Source of the DNA: Gammaproteobacteria bacterium
Lineage (GTDB): Bacteria > Pseudomonadota > Gammaproteobacteria > GRL18
Length of the DNA: 7,965 nt
Reading direction: 5' to 3'
NCBI GenBank assembly: GCA_030632625.1
Contig: DAOVUK010000122.1
Coordinates: forward strand, 1-7,965
This document shows, in pieces, positions 5,505 to 7,965 of the stretch. The notes below the pieces were generated by a model. The model searched no databases. It saw only the letters and a list, made by a program, of their open reading frames with translations, and had not been told where the DNA came from. Made by a program: the position numbers and the translations under genes. The stretch's first letter is position 1; each line of letters opens with the position of its first letter.

Positions 5505-5937
5505 CCGATAAATTCAGACTGATTAAAAAGATAAATCTTCAATTGTTCCCGTGAATACTGAAAACAACGTTTATAATACAGTTTTCTTATCATGGTATCT
5601 GATAGTGCCTGGCTCACCACATCCTCTGCCCCTTTTTTAGCTACAAGAGGAACTGGCTCAATTGCACCGATTTCATATTTTCTTTCATGCTACATGGACT
5701 AAAACCCAGTGTAGCATAAATCATTTTGGTACAAGAGGAATAATACCATTGATACTGTTTGCTGCCATTTGCTCTGGCATATTCTACAAATTTCTGCAGA
5801 GTATCAGTTAATTTTCTGCGAGCATGACGGCTACCTTCAAAAATAAGTTTTAATTCGAGCTGTTCAGGTTGCTGATAGACAGAGTTATCAAGAGGATAGT
5901 AACTTTGTTTTTGTATGGTATTGGCCTTTGGCTCTGA
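5489..5937 (-). pseudogene. Frameshifted gene upstream of the exonuclease, phage antirepressor-like pattern
   Basis: From about 5937 leftward one frame reads through FVEYARANGSKQYQWYYSSC and TKMIYATLGFSPCSMKEN to a TAG at 5641. A second frame, entered between about 5660 and 5640, reads VAKKGAEDVVSQALSDTM, IRKLYYKRCFQYSREQLKIY and ends at TAA 5491-5489, inside the exonuclease start. One lost or gained base near 5650 joins them. The 'YA..NGSK.Y.WYY..CTKMIY.AL' stretch, followed by 'VQLSQ', a short helix and 'LYYK..F..S.E.L', resembles the C-terminal part of phage Rha/antirepressor-type regulators. I hold this only weakly. The 5' end is cut at the helicase junction. It was probably the first gene of the exonuclease operon. 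Confidence 0.55.
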
Positions 5938-6406
5938 ATGCCGTTTTATTTGGTCGATATGGCAACCCGTTTGAAAGATCAGCTGACTCAAGCTGGCCTG
6001 AAAACTGCTGTATTACTATCTTCGGTTGATACAATGAAACGGGAAGACTGGATTCTGGATCAGGTTGATCGAGGCGCGGATTGTGTTATTTGCAATCCGG
6101 AACTCGTCAAAACAAGTCTGGATCTTCTGGAATTCCCAACCATTGTCTTTATGCAGTCAGGTTTTAATGTTTACACTCTTTAACAAGCTGCTCGCCGCTC
6201 CTGGCGTATTGGCCAAAAGAATGATGTAAATATCTATTATCTGGGTTATAACGATACCGCTCAAATCGCTGGTTTAGAGCCGATGGCCAAGAAAATAGCT
6301 GTCAGACAATCAAACATCAGGCGATATGCCTGATTCAGGCCTAGATGGACTGAATACGGACGGTGATTCAGTTGAAGTCGCTCTGGCGAAACAACTGCTT
6401 AAATGA
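5938..6406 (+). pseudogene. C-terminal tail of a large SNF2/DEAD-type helicase, broken
   Basis: The plus strand encodes the second RecA-like domain of a superfamily 2 helicase. KREDWILDQVDRGADCVICNPELVKTSLDL is the domain with motif V, and QAARRSWRIGQ (from 6184) is motif VI with its two arginine fingers. TSGDMPDSGLDGLN and EVALAKQLLK (stop 6404-6406) are the C-terminus typical of long helicases carried on ICEs and large plasmids. Three lesions are present. The front of the gene is missing: an in-frame TGA precedes ATG 5938. TAA at 6181 replaces the first Q of 'TLQQAARR' (CAA to TAA). One extra A in the run 6312-6314 shifts the frame. The ATPase domain is absent, so it is non-functional. It abuts an opposite-strand pseudogene at a rearrangement point. 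Confidence 0.8.
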
Positions 6407-6422
6407 CTGTAATACTTTTTTA

Positions 6423-6445
6423 TCCCCCTTTACAGGGGGAGTTTT
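6423..6445 (+). terminator. Terminator behind the helicase remnant
   Basis: TCCCCC (6423-6428) pairs with GGGGGA (6435-6440) around a 6-base loop, followed by GTTTT. It lies 17 bases after the helicase stop codon, as expected for the original gene's terminator. The tail is short, and the T run merges into the following inverted repeat. Confidence 0.55.
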
Positions 6446-6477
6446 CCATAATATTCTCAGTGAGAATATTATGGAAA
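6443..6477. repeat. 35-bp inverted repeat with perfect 17-bp arms
   Basis: TTTCCATAATATTCTCA (6443-6459) and its exact reverse complement (6461-6477) are separated by a single G. A 17-bp perfect stem with essentially no loop would extrude poorly as an RNA hairpin, but is ideal as a site for a dimeric DNA-binding protein or a fused pair of transposon ends. It sits between the helicase terminator and the promoter of the DUF2281/PIN pair. Confidence 0.85.
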
Positions 6478-6528
6478 GTCAAAGAATTATAGCTTTGTAG
6501 TGTGCTAGAATTAATTATGAACATACTT

Positions 6529-6537
6529 TGATATAAT
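6529..6537 (+). promoter_or_regulatory. Extended -10 promoter of the DUF2281/PIN operon
   Basis: TGATATAAT carries the extended -10 TG one base before a perfect TATAAT (6532-6537). No good -35 box is present at 16-18 bp, which an extended -10 can tolerate. The start codon follows 38 bp downstream with AGGAAA (6565-6570) as ribosome binding site. Confidence 0.55.
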
Positions 6538-6575
6538 CATGCTTTAATGCATCAATAATGTAATAGGAAATAAAG

Positions 6576-6809
6576 ATGATATTACAAGAAAAAATTATTG
6601 AAGAAATCAAGCAAATTCCTAACGATAAACTTGTAGAAATTTATGATTTAATTCATTATTTCCGTCTAGGTGTAACACAAGAGAAGGATAACCCCAAAGC
6701 CGCTATTAAACAACGGCCAATTGGCTTGTCAAAGGAAACTTTTCAAGTTCCATCAAGCTTTTTTGAGCCTCTTTCAGATGATATGCTTGATGCTTTTGAA
6801 GGTAAATAG
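6576..6809 (+). CDS. DUF2281/VapB-type antitoxin of a PIN-domain pair
   Basis: This is a 77-residue protein. Residues 1-30 (EKIIEEIKQIPNDKLVEIYDLIHYFR) form the DUF2281-like helical N-terminus. The tail 'IGLSKETFQVPSSFFEPLSD' followed by DMLDAFEGK (residues 49-77) is the stereotyped toxin-binding end seen in antitoxins that precede VapC-like PIN toxins. The role is to neutralise the ribonuclease encoded directly after it. AGGAAA at 5-base spacing supports the ATG. The stop codon TAG is immediately followed by the toxin's GTG with no gap, so the two are cotranslated. The antitoxin is intact although its toxin is interrupted. Confidence 0.85.
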   Translation: MILQEKIIEEIKQIPNDKLVEIYDLIHYFRLGVTQEKDNPKAAIKQRPIGLSKETFQVPSSFFEPLSDDMLDAFEGK

Positions 6810-7196
6810 GTGAAAATCCTTCTCGATACCTGTGCATTTTTGTGGCTGACAAGTGATGCGCCAGAATTAAGTAAACAAGCGAAAATATTGTTTCAGGATA
6901 CAAATAACCCAGTTTATTTAAGCAGCGTATCAGTATGGGAAATCGTAGTAAAAAATAAATTAGGGAAATTACCTTTACCTACTACTCCAGAACTATTCAT
7001 TAATGAACAATGTGAAAAACACTTTATTGAAAACATCACTTTGGATAATAAAGCGATTTTTCATTTATCTGATTTACCCTCTTAGCATCGTGATCCTTTT
7101 GATAGAATGTTGATTTGTCAGGCGATTGAGCATAATTTAACTTTATTGACTTCAGATGAATTAATTATTCAATATCCAGTAAAAACAGCTTGGTAA
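6810..7196 (+). pseudogene. VapC-like PIN-domain toxin interrupted by an amber codon
   Basis: The frame runs from GTG 6810 to TAA 7194-7196 (128 sense and nonsense codons, normal for VapC) with one TAG at 7083-7085, codon 92. Before it are LLDTCAFLW with the first catalytic Asp (D6) and SVWEIVVKNKLGKLPLP with the conserved Glu (E44). After it, in the same frame, are HRDPFDRMLICQAIEHNLTL (D95 and D98) and TSDE (D116). All acidic residues of the PIN ribonuclease site are kept, but they lie on both sides of the stop. A protein ending at codon 91 would lack half the active site. The usual residue here is variable (LPxxHRDPFD). The lesion looks like a single recent base change. Suppression or sequencing error would restore a full toxin. 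Confidence 0.85.
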
Positions 7197-7281
7197 TAAA
7201 CGAAACATATTTCAACTTTTCTATAACCCCCTTTACTAAGCCATCAATTTCTAGATTTTTTTTAATCTTCAGTTTTTAAGG

Positions 7282-7325
7282 TTATTAATAATTTATTGAA
7301 TGTAGGCACCATTATGATGTACAAT
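7282..7325 (+). promoter_or_regulatory. Promoter and possible operator of the TacA/TacT-like operon
   Basis: TTGAAT (7296-7301) and TACAAT (7320-7325) are 18 bp apart, and the antitoxin ATG follows 35 bp after the -10 box. TTATTAATAA (7282-7291), just upstream of the -35 box, is a perfect 10-bp palindrome and could bind the ribbon-helix-helix antitoxin. No good Shine-Dalgarno is seen before ATG 7361. Confidence 0.45.
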
Positions 7326-7360
7326 AAAATTAAAGATGAACATGAAAAAGTGGTATCGCT

Positions 7361-7648
7361 ATGACTTCAACGGCAACAGCAAAAAGTGAACGTATTAACC
7401 TTCGTCTAAAACAAAGTACCAAAACTTTATTGGAACGTGCCGCTAGTTTTGAGGGAAAAACAGTGAGCAGCTTTATTTTGAATAGTGCTCTTGCTCATGC
7501 TGAAGAAACAATTCATCAACATGAATCTATAAAGCTTAATGCCCAGGATTCAGAAGCCTTTTTTAATGCTTTATCACAACCTGTTCAATTTAATGAAAGT
7601 TTGCTGGATGCTATGAAAGAACATGAACGCCGTGTTATTTCTAAATGA
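7361..7648 (+). CDS. DUF1778 (TacA-like) antitoxin
   Basis: This 95-residue ribbon-helix-helix antitoxin is of the DUF1778 family. Residues 9-30 (SERINLRLKQSTKTLLERAA) contain the DNA-binding strand and first helix. 'EGKTVSSFILNSALAHAEETI' (31-51) is the second helix and dimer interface. The tail SEAFFNALSQPVQFNESLLDAM (about residues 64-85) is the standard toxin-binding segment that blocks the acetyl-CoA site of the partner. It represses its own promoter together with the toxin. Its TGA overlaps the toxin ATG by 4 bp (ATGA). It is intact and of family-typical length. Confidence 0.93.
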   Translation: MTSTATAKSERINLRLKQSTKTLLERAASFEGKTVSSFILNSALAHAEETIHQHESIKLNAQDSEAFFNALSQPVQFNESLLDAMKEHERRVISK

Positions 7649-7965
7649 CTCCATCTGATCGAATTACTATTGAGCAACTTGAAAACCATCATAATAAAAC
7701 AGGTTTTAAATGCTCAGAGGAAACACTCGATAATTATCTGAAACGACAGGCAAAACAAGACGTAAAACGACGTATCAGCCGTGTTTTTGTTGCCGTTTCT
7801 GCAAGTAATCCTGATACTATTCTGGGTTATTACACATTAAGCACGCTTTCTATTGAATTATCTCATTTACCGGAAGAGCTGGCTAAAAAATTACCCCGAC
7901 AACCGGTTCCCTCAGCATTAATTGGCCGATTAGCTGTAAGTAGTGAATATCAAGGTACTGGAATT
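7645..7965 (+). CDS. TacT-like GNAT acetyltransferase toxin, partial at right edge
   Basis: The first 107 residues of a GNAT toxin of the kind that pairs with DUF1778 antitoxins are present; the rest lies beyond the window. Studied members acetylate the amino group of aminoacyl-tRNAs and stop translation. 'FKCSEETLDNYLKRQAKQDV' (21-40) and 'RVFVAV...ILGYYTLSTLSI' (46-70) are the usual N-terminal strands. 'IGRLAVSSEYQGTGI' (93-107) is the start of motif A, where Q103-x-x-G106-x-G binds the acetyl-CoA pyrophosphate. The start overlaps the antitoxin stop. No lesion is visible in the part present. Confidence 0.93.
   Translation, partial: MTPSDRITIEQLENHHNKTGFKCSEETLDNYLKRQAKQDVKRRISRVFVAVSASNPDTILGYYTLSTLSIELSHLPEELAKKLPRQPVPSALIGRLAVSSEYQGTGI

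Noticed and set aside
5938..5991. Extension of the minus-strand frame to an ATG at 5991 as the true start of the antirepressor-like gene
   Set aside because: Positions 5938-5991 encode helicase sequence on the opposite strand, so this open frame is a product of the junction.
6706..6903. A 65-codon minus-strand frame across the DUF2281/PIN junction
   Set aside because: It is antisense to two genes with clear family signatures.
3542..7085. An alternative genetic code with TAA or TAG read as glutamine
   Set aside because: The intact genes here use TAA, TAG and TGA as normal terminators, several with coupled downstream starts. Frameshifts accompany the stops in the helicase, which indicates ordinary gene decay.
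1..7965. CRISPR array, rRNA, or intact transposase or integrase gene
   Set aside because: No regularly spaced repeats, no rRNA-like sequence, and no DDE transposase or tyrosine recombinase motifs were seen on either strand.

Overview
The window looks like accessory DNA from an A+T-rich bacterial genome, most likely a gammaproteobacterium. That lineage guess is inference from protein style: the TacA/TacT-type, DUF2281/PIN and Phd/ParE pairs, an ICE-type helicase tail and an initiator tRNA-Met fragment. There is no taxonomic marker gene. Nothing here looks like core metabolism. It is a patchwork of small toxin-antitoxin (TA) modules, one intact minus-strand operon of nucleic-acid-related genes, and many broken genes and mobile-element scars.

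Layout, left to right. Positions 1-355 are gene-poor and hold only a possible regulator fragment at the left edge. Positions 356-402 are the 3' half of an initiator tRNA-Met without its 5' half, followed by a good terminator (418-447) and TTAGCCC repeats. This is the signature of an integrase attachment site, so an element boundary lies here. A small Cro/C1-type regulator (569-805, minus) with an operator-like inverted repeat follows. Next come a possible group II intron 5' end (minus), a large hairpin and a frameshifted AraC-type C-terminal remnant (905-1155). A complete Phd/ParE-type TA operon (1239-1843) and a SEC-C zinc-motif protein (1963-2499) are intact. Positions 2500-3355 are decayed DNA with short coding fragments, a perfect 16-bp palindrome and a MITE-like insertion (3082-3179).

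The minus-strand block 3356-5937 reads right to left: a frameshifted gene resembling phage antirepressor-type proteins, an intact DEDDh 3'-5' exonuclease, a DUF2786 protein, a conserved protein of unknown function, and finally a HipB-like regulator killed by an in-frame stop. The first four are tightly spaced or overlapping and probably formed one transcription unit. At about 5938 the block abuts the C-terminal tail of a large SNF2/DEAD-type helicase on the plus strand, itself broken by one stop and one frameshift.

Right of a terminator and a 35-bp near-perfect inverted repeat (6443-6477) lie two more TA modules. The first is a DUF2281-type antitoxin with a PIN-domain toxin interrupted by an amber codon. 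The second is a TacA-like DUF1778 antitoxin with a TacT-like GNAT toxin that runs off the right edge.

No clearly new system can be proved from this sequence. The best candidate for follow-up is the exonuclease / DUF2786 / unknown-protein operon. The att site, the MITE-like element, the 35-bp inverted repeat and the amber-interrupted VapC are the most informative structural observations.
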